Positions 10,437 through 20,355 of a DNA stretch of 64,000 nt are shown here, in pieces. The notes under the pieces are model-generated. The model searched no databases. It worked only from the letters and a program-made list of their open reading frames with translations, and had not been told where the DNA came from. This DNA is from Neoechinorhynchus agilis (lineage: Eukaryota > Acanthocephala). Made by a program: the position numbers and the translations under genes. Location of the stretch: contig JBMGUZ010000005.1 of NCBI GenBank assembly GCA_051530055.1, positions 62,001-126,000 of the forward strand, written 5' to 3'. Position 1 is the first letter of the stretch, and every line of letters starts with the position of its first letter.

Positions 10437-13181
10437 GGTTTGTGGATTTTTGTTAGGCGGTCGATACTAATAAAAAGGTACGATGGTCGAATATGGAAAC
10501 TAGACAAATCACTACATTTGCCCTTTATGTTCAACCGGACCCGAACTTCAGGGCTCAAAGTAACCAAGAGCGGTCGCAAAGAACCTGGTAATAGACAAAC
10601 TGCGATTACTAAGGAGTTCATTGGAACTAGGGATTATTCGGAAAGATCTGTTTACCGATATGAACCAGTTGTTCTACATGTTTCCAATCTGGACTATAAA
10701 ATGAGTCGAGAAGAGTGGAGTCTATATTTTCACAAATGCTTCTCACAGATAGCCAGCATCATCAAGATCGAACTACGTGATTCCAACCCGATGAACAGTA
10801 ATGAACGCACTTATCGAACAAAGTCACTCAATGGATTTATCACGGTTGCTCACGAATCTGATGCAATGCAAATCATAAGCAGATTTCATAACAAAAAAGT
10901 GGGATATCGTCGTCTACAAATCCATATATTGGCACGCAATGTTGAGCGTAACGGCCGTCAAAGTAATGTAATAGATCTTGAGCTTCTGAAAGATAGGATC
11001 TCTTTCTTACTTTCTGGTCATGATCAGATGACGCTTACGGATTTGAACAATATTTACCGTCAGCATTTCACTGATTATAATATAACGAGCACTGAGTTGC
11101 TTAAGATTCCACGGGTAGTTGACGTTATTAGTTCAACAAATAGAGGTATATCGGTAAGATTGCGTGACACTTGGGGTTCGGATTCGGATGCAAAAGTCAG
11201 CAATATTGAGCCATCTGATTGGCAACCCTTACAATTGCGAGTTACCTGTGACAATTGTCGTAGTGCTACTGTATACTCACCAATGGAAGCTACCGTTAAG
11301 GTTGAATCTCCGTCTTTGAGCACGTTCAGTGGAAACGTTCGGAGATTGTTGGAACAACACGGCGGATCGGTGGATTTATCTCGATTTGTGTCTTGCTATA
11401 ATGCTTTATTTAAACCACTGATCACGAACGCATCTTCTGGCATTTGCTTGGAACATTACATTAGCTGTGTGGAGGGCGTTACTATCATGTCTGATTCTAC
11501 CAACACCCCCCAATGTGGAGAAAAATGCGGATCCGGTTTTTCTACCCTTTCTCCGGACTACCAGATAATAAAAAGAGTATCGTTGTATGAAGTATCTAAT
11601 CGACAATCGAACAATAAACCATTATGTACGATAATTCAATCCAAGACAACACTAGAGCGTGAGATTTTGAAGATATTAGAGAACGAAACTCACTGTGTGA
11701 TACCAGCGTGTACGTTTTTGAACGCCTATCACCGTCGATTTCATAGACAACTACGAGTAGCCGACTATGGATGTCGAAAAATCAGTGAACTATTTCAATC
11801 ATTGCCCGCGTATTTACAAGTCATCGGATCATTTAATGATCAATACCTTACATTGCCTCATACCGTTCAAATGCAAAGGTTTCAATTGTCTCTAAGAAGG
11901 ATATTCAGATCGACAAACAAAGAGTCAATAAATCTTGAAACTTTACTCGATTATTGGACGCTGTTAATCGGAAAGGCTTTTGATCCATATGATTTCGGCG
12001 TTACCTCAATACTTGATTTGTTGTATTGTCTTCGATCATCCAAAGAATTTAAGATAGTCACAACATCAGTGTCTTCTACAATCTTTAGATTCGTTAAATC
12101 TAAACAATGCCTTAACTTAACCAATGATATTTTGAATATTATGATTGACAAAGGTGGACTTCAAATTCGATGTTATGACTTACTAAACGAATTAGCCAAC
12201 AGGCTAGGGAAACGATTTGCAGATTTTACAGATCTTGAATACGACTTTGATCTACTTTTAGACTATGTCGACTGTTCCTTGATTCAGTTATCAGAATGTC
12301 TCGCTACTATGGAACAGCAGGTTACAGTAAGTCAAACTGGCCTTAAACTGGTACTGGGAGCTAAACTAGTCAAATTAGTTTCTAGAGGCGGCCGAAACTC
12401 GACCAACATTTCAGATTTGAAGCATTTGTGGTTTTCGGAAGAGATTGACGCACTTGACATCAATGCCTATGGATTCATTGATTTTTCTGATATGTTGATA
12501 CACATGAAGGAGTATGTGAGTGTTCTTGGTAACGGCTATGTAGAAATATGCCCCCGTCGAATTCGCTGTATTCTTCTATCAACTATAATTGACCTATTAG
12601 ATACCCAACTCAATTACGAAGATCAAATAGAACTCGATATATACGAATTCCAATCTAGAGTTAAAAATCAGTTCAATGTCCAGGTCAGATTATGTGATAT
12701 CGCTTCTTGTCTGGGTGACGAATTAGTCTCAATAAAAATTTCATCATTCAAATCGATTGATACAGTTCGCATTTCTGGCACAAAGTGTCTTATGTTCGCC
12801 AAGGCAATATTATCAATTTTCTATGAGCGATATGATATGATCAGACTGAACAATTATCCGCCCGGATATTCTAAACCTACGAGTGAACTTTGTCTAGATG
12901 AAATAATGCACATTTATGAACGAAAATTCGGCTTACCTTTAGACCCAATCAATTATGGATGTTACTCGTATCCATCGCTTTTGTCAAGGATGCCTGACAT
13001 TATCTCATTTCGACATCTTGTTACGAATGGTGGATCGGATCTTACTTTAATTTCGTTATCCCTTGCTTTCCAGTCCCTTTATTACCATTGGGTCAATTCC
13101 GTAAAAGTTGGGAATGCGAGCCAATTGATAAGAAATAAAATAGAGCAATGCTCACCGTTAAACAAATTCGTCGACAACTGA
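10437..13181 (+). CDS. MARF1-like protein: RRM plus about eight LOTUS/OST-HTH domains
   Basis: One 914-codon frame is open from a TAG at 10434-10436. The first ATG is at 10524, but a pyrimidine-rich acceptor (TTTTTAG) just before 10437 makes an upstream exon possible. An RRM lies at about residues 76-160 (VLHVSNLDYKMSREEWSLYF, GFITVAHESDA). Behind it come roughly eight repeats of about 75-100 residues with the LOTUS pattern, for example SGNVRRLLEQHGGSVDLSRF, FLNAYHRRFHRQL, LLNELANRLGKRF and EIMHIYERKFGLPLDPINYG. The order and number resemble MARF1 (limkain b1), a germline RNA-silencing factor whose N-terminal NYN RNase precedes the RRMs and LOTUS domains. No NYN domain is visible in this frame or upstream in the window. 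LOTUS domains bind RNA (G-rich or G4) or partner proteins. Host origin is clear; orthology is likely. Confidence 0.85.
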   Translation, partial: GLWIFVRRSILIKRYDGRIWKLDKSLHLPFMFNRTRTSGLKVTKSGRKEPGNRQTAITKEFIGTRDYSERSVYRYEPVVLHVSNLDYKMSREEWSLYFHKCFSQIASIIKIELRDSNPMNSNERTYRTKSLNGFITVAHESDAMQIISRFHNKKVGYRRLQIHILARNVERNGRQSNVIDLELLKDRISFLLSGHDQMTLTDLNNIYRQHFTDYNITSTELLKIPRVVDVISSTNRGISVRLRDTWGSDSDAKVSNIEPSDWQPLQLRVTCDNCRSATVYSPMEATVKVESPSLSTFSGNVRRLLEQHGGSVDLSRFVSCYNALFKPLITNASSGICLEHYISCVEGVTIMSDSTNTPQCGEKCGSGFSTLSPDYQIIKRVSLYEVSNRQSNNKPLCTIIQSKTTLEREILKILENETHCVIPACTFLNAYHRRFHRQLRVADYGCRKISELFQSLPAYLQVIGSFNDQYLTLPHTVQMQRFQLSLRRIFRSTNKESINLETLLDYWTLLIGKAFDPYDFGVTSILDLLYCLRSSKEFKIVTTSVSSTIFRFVKSKQCLNLTNDILNIMIDKGGLQIRCYDLLNELANRLGKRFADFTDLEYDFDLLLDYVDCSLIQLSECLATMEQQVTVSQTGLKLVLGAKLVKLVSRGGRNSTNISDLKHLWFSEEIDALDINAYGFIDFSDMLIHMKEYVSVLGNGYVEICPRRIRCILLSTIIDLLDTQLNYEDQIELDIYEFQSRVKNQFNVQVRLCDIASCLGDELVSIKISSFKSIDTVRISGTKCLMFAKAILSIFYERYDMIRLNNYPPGYSKPTSELCLDEIMHIYERKFGLPLDPINYGCYSYPSLLSRMPDIISFRHLVTNGGSDLTLISLSLAFQSLYYHWVNSVKVGNASQLIRNKIEQCSPLNKFVDN

Positions 13182-13233
13182 AGCGATTTGCTGGCTGTCA
13201 ATCGCGAGGATTTCTCTGCATTCTTCATTGTAA

Positions 13234-13239
13234 AATAAA
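13234..13239 (+). terminator. poly(A) signal of the MARF1-like gene
   Basis: AATAAA lies about 50 nt after the stop codon, inside CATTGTAAAATAAAGAATCC. The same string is kept in the opposite-strand fragment at 5341-5440. Confidence 0.6.
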
Positions 13240-13457
13240 GAATCCTTAATTTAGTAAAATGTCGTAGGCGGCAATTGGCTTTCACGTGAAGGCATTTAAG
13301 AGTAGTTTTTGATAATAAAACTCTTGTGGAACAAAACGACTTCATCATATACCCGGCCATTTCTGTAAAAAGCAATTCAAATACTCTTAACTTGGTCGTT
13401 AATTAAGCCGCCGCATTTCCTGGAACGTTTATTATTTCTACAAATAATGTTCTTTAG

Positions 13458-13775
13458 CTGTTGTGAAAAGACCCATCGACCGTAATTTGCTGCATCAAAC
13501 TATGGACTATAGCCCCTTACCGCGATTTCGTTATCCATCAAATTTTTGTGCCATAAAAACGCACTTGTTGTGTTTTATCCACTTTGACGATTACCGATTG
13601 CTAGAAAAACTGGTCGCCGATCTAATCAACGTGTTTCTTGGAAAAATAGGTAAATAATTAAGTGGCAACATTGTTTCATCTAGAAACGGATTACCCGATT
13701 GGTATAGTTTTATTCGTTATTGGCTTTTCTATACAAAAAAACCCGATTTATCTGATAATTTTAGAGTGTGGTTAG
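13458..13775 (+). CDS. possible small two-exon gene, product unknown
   Basis: Exon 13458-13649 follows an acceptor (ATGTTCTTTAG) and reads RPIDRNLLHQTMDYSPLPRF through LLEKLVADLINVFLGKI. A 34-nt intron (13650-13683, GTAAAT...CATCTAG) then joins, in frame, to an exon ending at TAG 13773-13775 that reads TDYPIGIVLFVIGFSIQKNP and then YLIILECG. The second exon looks like a short membrane segment. The frame crosses the intron correctly, and the intron size matches others here, which is the main support. No family is recognised and any 5' exon is unplaced. It could also be a chance frame. Confidence 0.35.
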
Positions 13776-13962
13776 TTTATGAATTGTTATTGTGGCGTGG
13801 AAGGTTTTTTTGACAAATGGAAGAAAATCCTGGTACAAATCAGGGGCGCACTCGTGTTCTATAATCTCAAGATTTTGTGTCAAACAAGTAAACAGTTTAT
13901 AAATAAACAAACATGCAAAACAAATCATCAATAGCAGAGATCGAGATCGGAAAACGAATAAA

Positions 13963-15574
13963 TTACAGCGGATCAAGTACCTGCATCTTGGCGGTTCCCC
14001 TGTGGGCACGGTTGTTGTGGAGAATCGCAAGCTTGTAGAAGGTGGTAGTATAATTGCATGATGTGCACCGGACAGCTCCGCCTTGCAAATGCAATCCCAG
14101 ATGATCCACTTGATTCTCGAGTGCACAATCTATGCGCACTTTGCAAAAAGAGCAAATAATATTGTCTTTTTGAAGCTTCACGGTATTGGATTTCTTAAGA
14201 TGCGATTTCGAGAGCGTCTTCTTTTTGTTCGAATGAATGAAGACATCGACTTGTCGACTGATTTCCATTATTCCCTCATACCTCTCAGGGTAGTAGGCAG
14301 TGTAGATCCGGAAATAATCGAGGAACATTTGTTCAATTTGTTTTCCTTTTGAGTGTGCATTCACCTTTTGTCTCATTTCCAAAAGGCGGCCAGCGATGTG
14401 CTGCAAGAGTTGGTCGAAAGAGAGGTTTTCATAGAGAATAAATCCACACAGTGATTCAGTGTTCAAAATGGTCCCGAAAGTGCTCTCGTATAATTTTAAC
14501 GTGTTCATGGCTGTATTGTTTCCCAAATCATGATAAGACTCGTTCAATACGCCCACCGACTGATGAATCTGTGCGATGTGTTGGCGCATTGACTCCTGAC
14601 TTTCTCCGCGATAGAAGCATTTAGCGCATTTGAACTGCTTCAATGGATTGATCAAGGGCATTGAGGATGGAAGATTTGGTTCGCCAATATAAAAGCGTGG
14701 AACATCGATCGGCACTTTAGACTGGGCCACCAAATGGTTCAATTGGAACATGTCCTTATGACCTGACTCGTTTTCCATCTTTATAAACTTTTGCGGGTGC
14801 GATAGCTCGGCGGATCTATCTAGCGCGCCCGCACAAAACGGTTGACGTTTTCGTCGGTGGCTTGAGTGACGATGTCTCTCCAGGATGTACATATCGATTG
14901 TGGCCTTCGCTTCCTCCTCCGGTAAGACCTCTACAACCGCTTCGTGTGGCTCGTATTTTTTCCTGTTCCGAATGTGCTTTTGGACGTCCGACTTATAGTT
15001 CGCTCTTTGGCCACAAAATGAACATTTGAACGGTTTGAGGTTATGGTGTGCCGCCATGTGGATATAGAATTTGTCAGTTGAATAAGTCCCGAACTTGAAA
15101 CAGATATCGCACTCCATTCGACCCGCTCGTTGGCTCCTTGGACCCGGCAGTCGCACTTTCATGGACGACATCGCAGGCGTTGGCAGAACTGATTTAGCGC
15201 CCGTTGTGTCCCTACGATAGCAACCCTGTTCAAGTTTAAACCTTTCTTAAGGTGTACTCACATTATTCGACTCGTGATAGATACAACTCTAGGTTGGTCC
15301 TTATGCTTTCTGCTTTGATGCTTGCATACATCGGCCCGATATTTGGATTTGTACGGACAATAATGGCACTCATACAGTCGACATTGAATCTTTTGTCCAC
15401 TTGAGAGTGCGGACTCCGGTTTAATGGAGGTTTCCCTGGTTAAACGATTATCCGAGTACTCATTAGAAGATATGGCTAAAAGATCGAGTCAAATGTCACG
15501 CGAACTAGACACTTACCCAAGTACGCATTCAACTCAGCGTGGATTTGCTTGGGAGTAATCGCCGATAGTTCCAT
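13963..15574 (-). CDS. three-exon C2H2 zinc-finger protein, 506 residues
   Basis: The exons are 15574-15517 (ATG at 15574-15572), 15475-15262 and 15211-13963. The introns are 41 nt (15516-15476) and 50 nt (15261-15212), both GT-AG, and the joined length of 1521 nt is in frame throughout. Six zinc-finger-like segments are seen. Finger 1 is in exon 2 (YECHYCPYKSKYRADVCKHQ, about residues 55-77). Fingers 2 and 3 lie at about 125-170 (CDICFKFGTY; CSFCGQRANYKSDVQKH, the latter without a clear second His). Finger 4 is at about 286-309 (FKCAKCFYRG). Fingers 5 and 6 lie near the end (CSFCKVRIDC; VRCTSCNYTTTFYKLAILH). A basic stretch (HRHSSHRRKRQ) could be a nuclear signal. It is probably a nuclear DNA- or RNA-binding regulator, with the Y-K-S style fingers of REST/HIC-type proteins. 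No specific ortholog is recognised. The 5' UTR holds a CAA run. Confidence 0.8.
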
Positions 15575-15597
15575 CTTTTTATAAGTATTCACCGCTA

Positions 15598-15621
15598 CCA
15601 ACAACAACAACAACAACAACA
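15598..15621. repeat. (CAA)n microsatellite
   Basis: Seven or eight CAA units lie just upstream of the zinc-finger start codon (TTG repeats on the gene's strand). A second short trinucleotide run (GTC) follows near 15664-15678. Confidence 0.8.
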
Positions 15622-16600
15622 GCTACAAATCAGAAACAAAAATTATATTCACAGCAGCAGCCGTCGTCGTCGGCCCAAGGTCCGTTATGATCGCAAACCT
15701 GATGTAATGCCGCCTGTGGCCCCCCATTGATTATTCATTCGGTGCCGCAGCCTTTGTACCTGCGTGTTCATCGAGTATTCATTGTTTTTGATCATTACAT
15801 CAACTAAGGCCGATCGATGCGCTCTACTTGTGCTGGACGCAACGGCAAACACGGACCCGCTAAGACGAATCTTTGTGAAATCCTAGAAGTATTTAAAGCA
15901 CAATGCCCTTGAATAAGACAAATTGGCAATTACCTTGACCAGGACCCTTCTTGTAACATGGATATATCAAATTATGAACTAATGAAGCGCTTCTATTCTT
16001 TGAAAAGCATCCTTAATTACATTCGTAATTTTTTTTGAAGAATCCGATTTCAGCCTTTGGTCAGTTTACCTAAAAATACCTACAAACGGAAGCAAAAATC
16101 CCTTCGGTCAATTTGATCGTCCAAAGACGTCAAGTCCTGTAACTCGACAAAGAATGCTTAAAATACAAGTTGGTGGATTTTCGATTAATCTCACAACCGC
16201 GTGTTATTCTTTTCGATTGTCCTTAGTCAATTTAAGCAGTTAAAAACAAATTAAGAAGTAATACGTCGAGGCAAATGCCACATTTGAGTGATATGCCGTT
16301 TTTGGACCGCAATCGTTTCTATGTTATTGGTTGTGAAATTGGAATAAAATTTTAAACAATTAGACGGCAATCATTTCTATTTTCCAAGCTGTAGAGTCTG
16401 AATAGAATTTAAAAAATCGAACAGCATGTTCCGGGTAATAATAACACATTTGATTAATGCACTCGTGTACGTCGAGTAAAATTAATTTATTTGGAAGCAA
16501 AGGTATTGTTGGAGATTAATGAAACTTGAAGATTAAATCCAGCAATCAAAGGTAAAAAAGCTAAAAAGAAGGAAATTATTGCGGGTCAGAATATTACATA
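15622..16600. other. intergenic, upstream of the zinc-finger gene
   Basis: No gene recognised. The part nearest the zinc-finger gene may hold its promoter. At 16437-16457 is one example of the TAATAATAACACATTT motif that recurs at the ends of several repeat modules. Confidence 0.4.
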
Positions 16601-17585
16601 TCTACCAGCGAGTCGGTCTCACAGCTAAAGTTATAAAACCTTTTCGTAAATGCAAGACTTGGTTTTTGAAAATATGAATTCATTTCCTTCAGGAATGTCG
16701 ATGCTTCGCGGTCACATTGACATCTTCACTGTCCGTTTTCATCCCGAATTGTGGAATTGAAACAAACAGAAATCTTCATCGATGGATACAAAAAATTTTC
16801 TTTAATTTTTTTCGGTGCCCTCTGAAGTGTCCGAGCGGACACTGTACTCGTCATTGGGCTTTGGCCTGAGGCCGCAACTTACTGTAAATTGTTTCGAGAT
16901 AGACGTGAAAGTTAGAAAGCTGTTTTTCGCAGTGAGAGTTCGTTAGCGAAAATCGATACTCTTTTAATGTTCTTTGAAAAGTGAGCCTTACCTTAACTCA
17001 CGGAGAAAAACTTCTTGCGCTCTTCGCTATCTATGAACTCGTCAATAAACACCTTACCTTGAAAGTTGCGACGAATCCAACAGAGCTTAAAAAAAACTAA
17101 AATTATAATTAATTTTTACCTTTCAATACAAGTATATTTGAATCTTTGCTAAAAACCAGAGGGAGTGAAATATAAAAGTCGTTAAAATAGTCAAGAGTTT
17201 CCATCGCAAATTCTACTTAGTATACAACGCCTATGCTTTTTCGAGGCAATAAAAAGAGTTAACGATATTCTTCATGTCATTTCAGGCCAATGATCTTTCA
17301 AGGAAAATAACTACAAAACCGCTTTTTAGACATATCAGAATATTTCACAACGGAACACCGAAGCTTGAAAGGCTGTTTCTACAGTCGTTGGACAGCATTT
17401 TATTAAAAATACATGGAGACTTCTTGTTCGAAGAATGAAATGATGGATGAGCAATAAAAAGCTCAGGAAAATATTATTGCTACCATTAAAATTCGAATTC
17501 GATGCCCTAAAGTGTTGAATGGAGGTTTCGAGCATCGTCGTATCCGAATTTAATGGCAATAATTTAAGTGATTTTATGATCTTTT
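16601..17585. repeat. module a, copy A
   Basis: About 1 kb shared with 23480-24478, 48050-49030 and 58980-59980, and in part with 40950-41205. The most conserved core runs from CGGTGCCCTCTGAAG (16815) to CCAACAGAGCTTAAA (about 17090). On the minus strand this core contains a consensus-like intron (GTGAGT...CTTTCTAAC...TTTACAG, about 120 nt) and a short frame reading GLRPKPNDEYSVRSD. In this copy it is followed by the 281-residue gene module. Function unknown. Confidence 0.7.
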
Positions 17586-17874
17586 TGCAATGCAAATTCT
17601 CTCTTTTAAGAATCGCTTCTACGGAACCTCATCCTATTTCTCTTCTACTCTTATCATTTGCAACTTCGTGTACACGCTTACCAACGCTCTCACTAATTCA
17701 AATTTAGAACATTGGAGGATTGGCTACCACAAATAAAGAAATAGTACGATATAAAAATCAAGTGCTCCCAAATATTTGTATGATTGTACAAGTGCTAATG
17801 AGCCAAGGCCTTGTTCGAATATGAAACATTTTTAATTTCACGAACAGTTACAAAACTATATAATAATAACACAT

Positions 17875-17880
17875 TTTATT
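17875..17880 (-). terminator. poly(A) signal of the PPGF gene, copy A
   Basis: AATAAA on the minus strand, followed directly by ATGTGTTATTATTA, a GT-rich element of the kind that supports cleavage and polyadenylation. The same arrangement is present at copy B. Confidence 0.55.
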
Positions 17881-17906
17881 AATAATCGATGCTTAACTTT
17901 GAACGG

Positions 17907-18752
17907 TCAGAAAAATATCCTTCTGAAGTAGTTGAATGCCGCAACGGCCACTTGGTAGACGGCATCAATAATATTCTTTATTGTTGTCAATCCATTCCAA
18001 GGTTTCGATACGATATTCGGCTCCGTTTGCGTGCTACTTTCTTGCAAATCTATTATCTTGCACGTCGCTGGGCGTACATAACGACCTTGAGGTTCTTTTG
18101 GTTCTACTTCACTAAATAAAGTGAAAAACTCGCTGCATTTTTCGAATTCCAACGACGACTCATTAAATATATCGGTTGATTCCTGATAATCGAGAAACGA
18201 TTCGTAGTAATCTTCGTTTCCATTCCAAACGTGATTAAAGGCCGGATTCTCACAATAGAGAAGAGGTGAGCCATATTCGTCCATTCCTGATCGTGAATCG
18301 TAATAATCAAAAGTCACGTTCTCGAAACCTGGTGGAGTTGAGAAGTATCCTTCGTTTTCGGGCTCGTAATCGTAATAAGAAAATGAGCAATTTTCAAAAC
18401 CTGGTGGAGGTAAGCAATATTCTTCATTTCCAATCGATGAATGATTATTACTGAAGTCATCTATGCTTGGTGGTGACTCATTGAAAATAAAAGTGAAATC
18501 ATCAAAGCCGGGCGGAGGTGCACAATTATTTATAGTATTATCTGCGTTTTCCAAAATTTTTTCGACTTCTCGATCGAGGTAAATATCATCATCGAAGGGA
18601 TTATATATTTGGTGACCTTGGTGAATAATGTTGAACGTTGGTGGATCTGGATGACTGAAACTATTGGGTTGACCAGAGATGTGGTTCCGCAGGAATTGTG
18701 CGCTTTCCTCGATTGGTGGTGCCCTTATCCCGAATGGTTGTCTTGTCGTCAT
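17907..18752 (-). CDS. PPGF-repeat protein, 281 residues, unrecognised (copy A)
   Basis: An intact 281-codon frame with ATG complementary to 18750-18752. The N-terminus is MTTRQPFGIRAPP. The middle, residues about 77-185, is a degenerate tandem of about 24 residues: PPPGFDDFTF (79-88), PPPGFENCSF (115-124), PPGFENVTF (140-148) and a decayed fourth unit. It is very acidic and rich in Phe, Tyr, Asn and Asp. Residues 238-244 (ESSTQTE) contain a TQT core like dynein light chain LC8 ligands. The last 22 residues (IIDAVYQVAVAAFNYFRRIF) could form an amphipathic or membrane-binding helix. AATAAA lies 26 nt past the stop (17875-17880). A near-identical copy lies at 49373-50218. I do not recognise the family; it may be a host gene or the cargo of a mobile unit. 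Confidence 0.7.
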   Translation of the reverse strand: MTTRQPFGIRAPPIEESAQFLRNHISGQPNSFSHPDPPTFNIIHQGHQIYNPFDDDIYLDREVEKILENADNTINNCAPPPGFDDFTFIFNESPPSIDDFSNNHSSIGNEEYCLPPPGFENCSFSYYDYEPENEGYFSTPPGFENVTFDYYDSRSGMDEYGSPLLYCENPAFNHVWNGNEDYYESFLDYQESTDIFNESSLEFEKCSEFFTLFSEVEPKEPQGRYVRPATCKIIDLQESSTQTEPNIVSKPWNGLTTIKNIIDAVYQVAVAAFNYFRRIFF

Positions 18753-20355
18753 ACTTCAAATCTGTAGCTCTGAACTGTCTAAAATTAGGAAACTACGGTT
18801 AGTCGAGATTTTGGAGGCTTTACTTTCTTTATCAGGTTTTCTAATGATCCACGAAAAAGTTCAGTTACTTAACAGCAAAATGTTTCTATAAACCTGACGC
18901 AGCGCTTCGAATGGCAGGTGATTTTCAAATCATTCCAAATCAAAACTAATGCAATTTCTGCAAATTTTATGACATTTCATATCACTAAAACTCCGCTGAA
19001 TTGCAACATTCTGATTCGAAAATTCTTTACTGTATCGCTTGCGACACTTATCAAGACATTACAACGGATATCACAAACGTATTGATTGTCTACGGTTGAA
19101 ACACCGATACGTGTTAAAGAAGTCGATTTTTATCTGTCGATTGAACCGTAAAATTAATGACACACAACTAATGAGGCGTGAAAATTCGTTTCGGAACAAG
19201 CGACTTAGTTGTTGTTAATACCTTACAGTTACTTTAGCATTAAAATTCGATGCTTTTTACAAAGACAGGTAATTAGAGCATGCTGATTGGCTACTTTTCA
19301 TTGAGGAAACCATACACGTGATGTTCCGAAATATGTGGAGGGAAAAACGTTTGTGCTAATACCTCGCTATCTATTGATCGATTAACCCATTTCATCAAAT
19401 TTTACTTCCAAAAATACCCCAAAAATACAGATTCAATTCGAGATCTCATTATGTAAATTTGTCCGAAATTTCCACCCTCGATTTAATAGAAAAATTTCTT
19501 GCTTGGATTTCATTAGATTTTTGAAAGGATGCAACGCGGACGAAAATGGTCTCGAAACCGTTATCCAATATCTCTTCTCTTTTGAAGCATTTAATTTAAT
19601 TGAAACCGTTTTGTGGTCATTGAACGAAGAAAAAGATTTGAATTCAGCCCCCCTGCAGGTAAAATGCAAATATGGACGCTAATTTTGAACTTGCGGAATC
19701 GAAAACAATTCCACCAAGCTCAAAGGCCTCAATCTTATAATTCCAACTTAAAAAATGAATGAAATAGTAGGAAAAGAAGCACTAAAAACGACGATGATAG
19801 TTTCACCAATATGCTAAAATGTTTATTGTGCCAAAAAATTAATAGTATCAATACTCTCAGTGTGCATTTCGGACCATTGCATATCAATGGGAGATACAAA
19901 AGCAATCGAGAGAATTGCTATAAAATATTAAATTAAAAGCTATCTTGTGAACGTCATAGTATGAATCCAAAAGACGATATCCGTGTAGATTCTCCCAAGC
20001 TCAGGGTAGAAATGAAGTATCGAAATATAATTACACCTATGAACAAATCAACATCTAAGGAGGAAATGGATAAGCTTATTGAGATTAAATTGCCAAAAGA
20101 TGAATGTCAAATTCAAGAGTAAAGTAACTATCAAAAAGAAAGTGTCCCTTCCAATTAATAAAAGTATCCATAAAAATCAATAGGTTGTAGATTCTATCTC
20201 TTGATAAAAAAAACAGCAATTGACATGTCTTAATGACAACATTTTTCCTTCCGCAATATTAAAAAGCACGTTATAAATATTGCTCACGCGCTGGAATAAT
20301 GACGTTCCTTGATCGATTTGGCATTGAGAAATATTATAGTTCTTAATAATCTTTG
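18753..20355. repeat. remainder of the 281-residue gene module, copy A
   Basis: Non-coding flank of the PPGF gene, duplicated at 50219-51190. Copy A is about 0.55 kb longer: it holds extra sequence near 19680-20220 that is absent from copy B. No other gene is recognised in it. Confidence 0.5.
19284..19320 (-). promoter_or_regulatory. CCAAT box and E-box upstream of PPGF gene, copy A
   Basis: About 530-570 bp upstream of the start codon the minus strand carries AGCCAATCA (complement of 19284-19292), and a CACGTG palindrome lies at 19315-19320. Both are unchanged at copy B (50750-50758 and 50781-50786). A promoter role is inferred. A CCTAATTTTAG acceptor-like site close to the ATG suggests a short 5' UTR intron. 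Confidence 0.35.

Noticed and set aside
11075-12151. Minus-strand frames over the MARF1-like gene
   Set aside because: Antisense shadows of a clear domain-bearing gene.
16680-17100. The strongly conserved, GC-richer core of module a as a structured RNA gene (snRNA or tRNA-like)
   Set aside because: No tRNA B-box, snRNA Sm site or known core sequence could be seen, and conservation is explained by recent duplication. Splice-like signals fit coding exons better.
18266-18454. Plus-strand frame over the PPGF gene, identical in both copies
   Set aside because: Antisense of the PPGF repeats; the periodic pattern comes from the minus-strand repeats.
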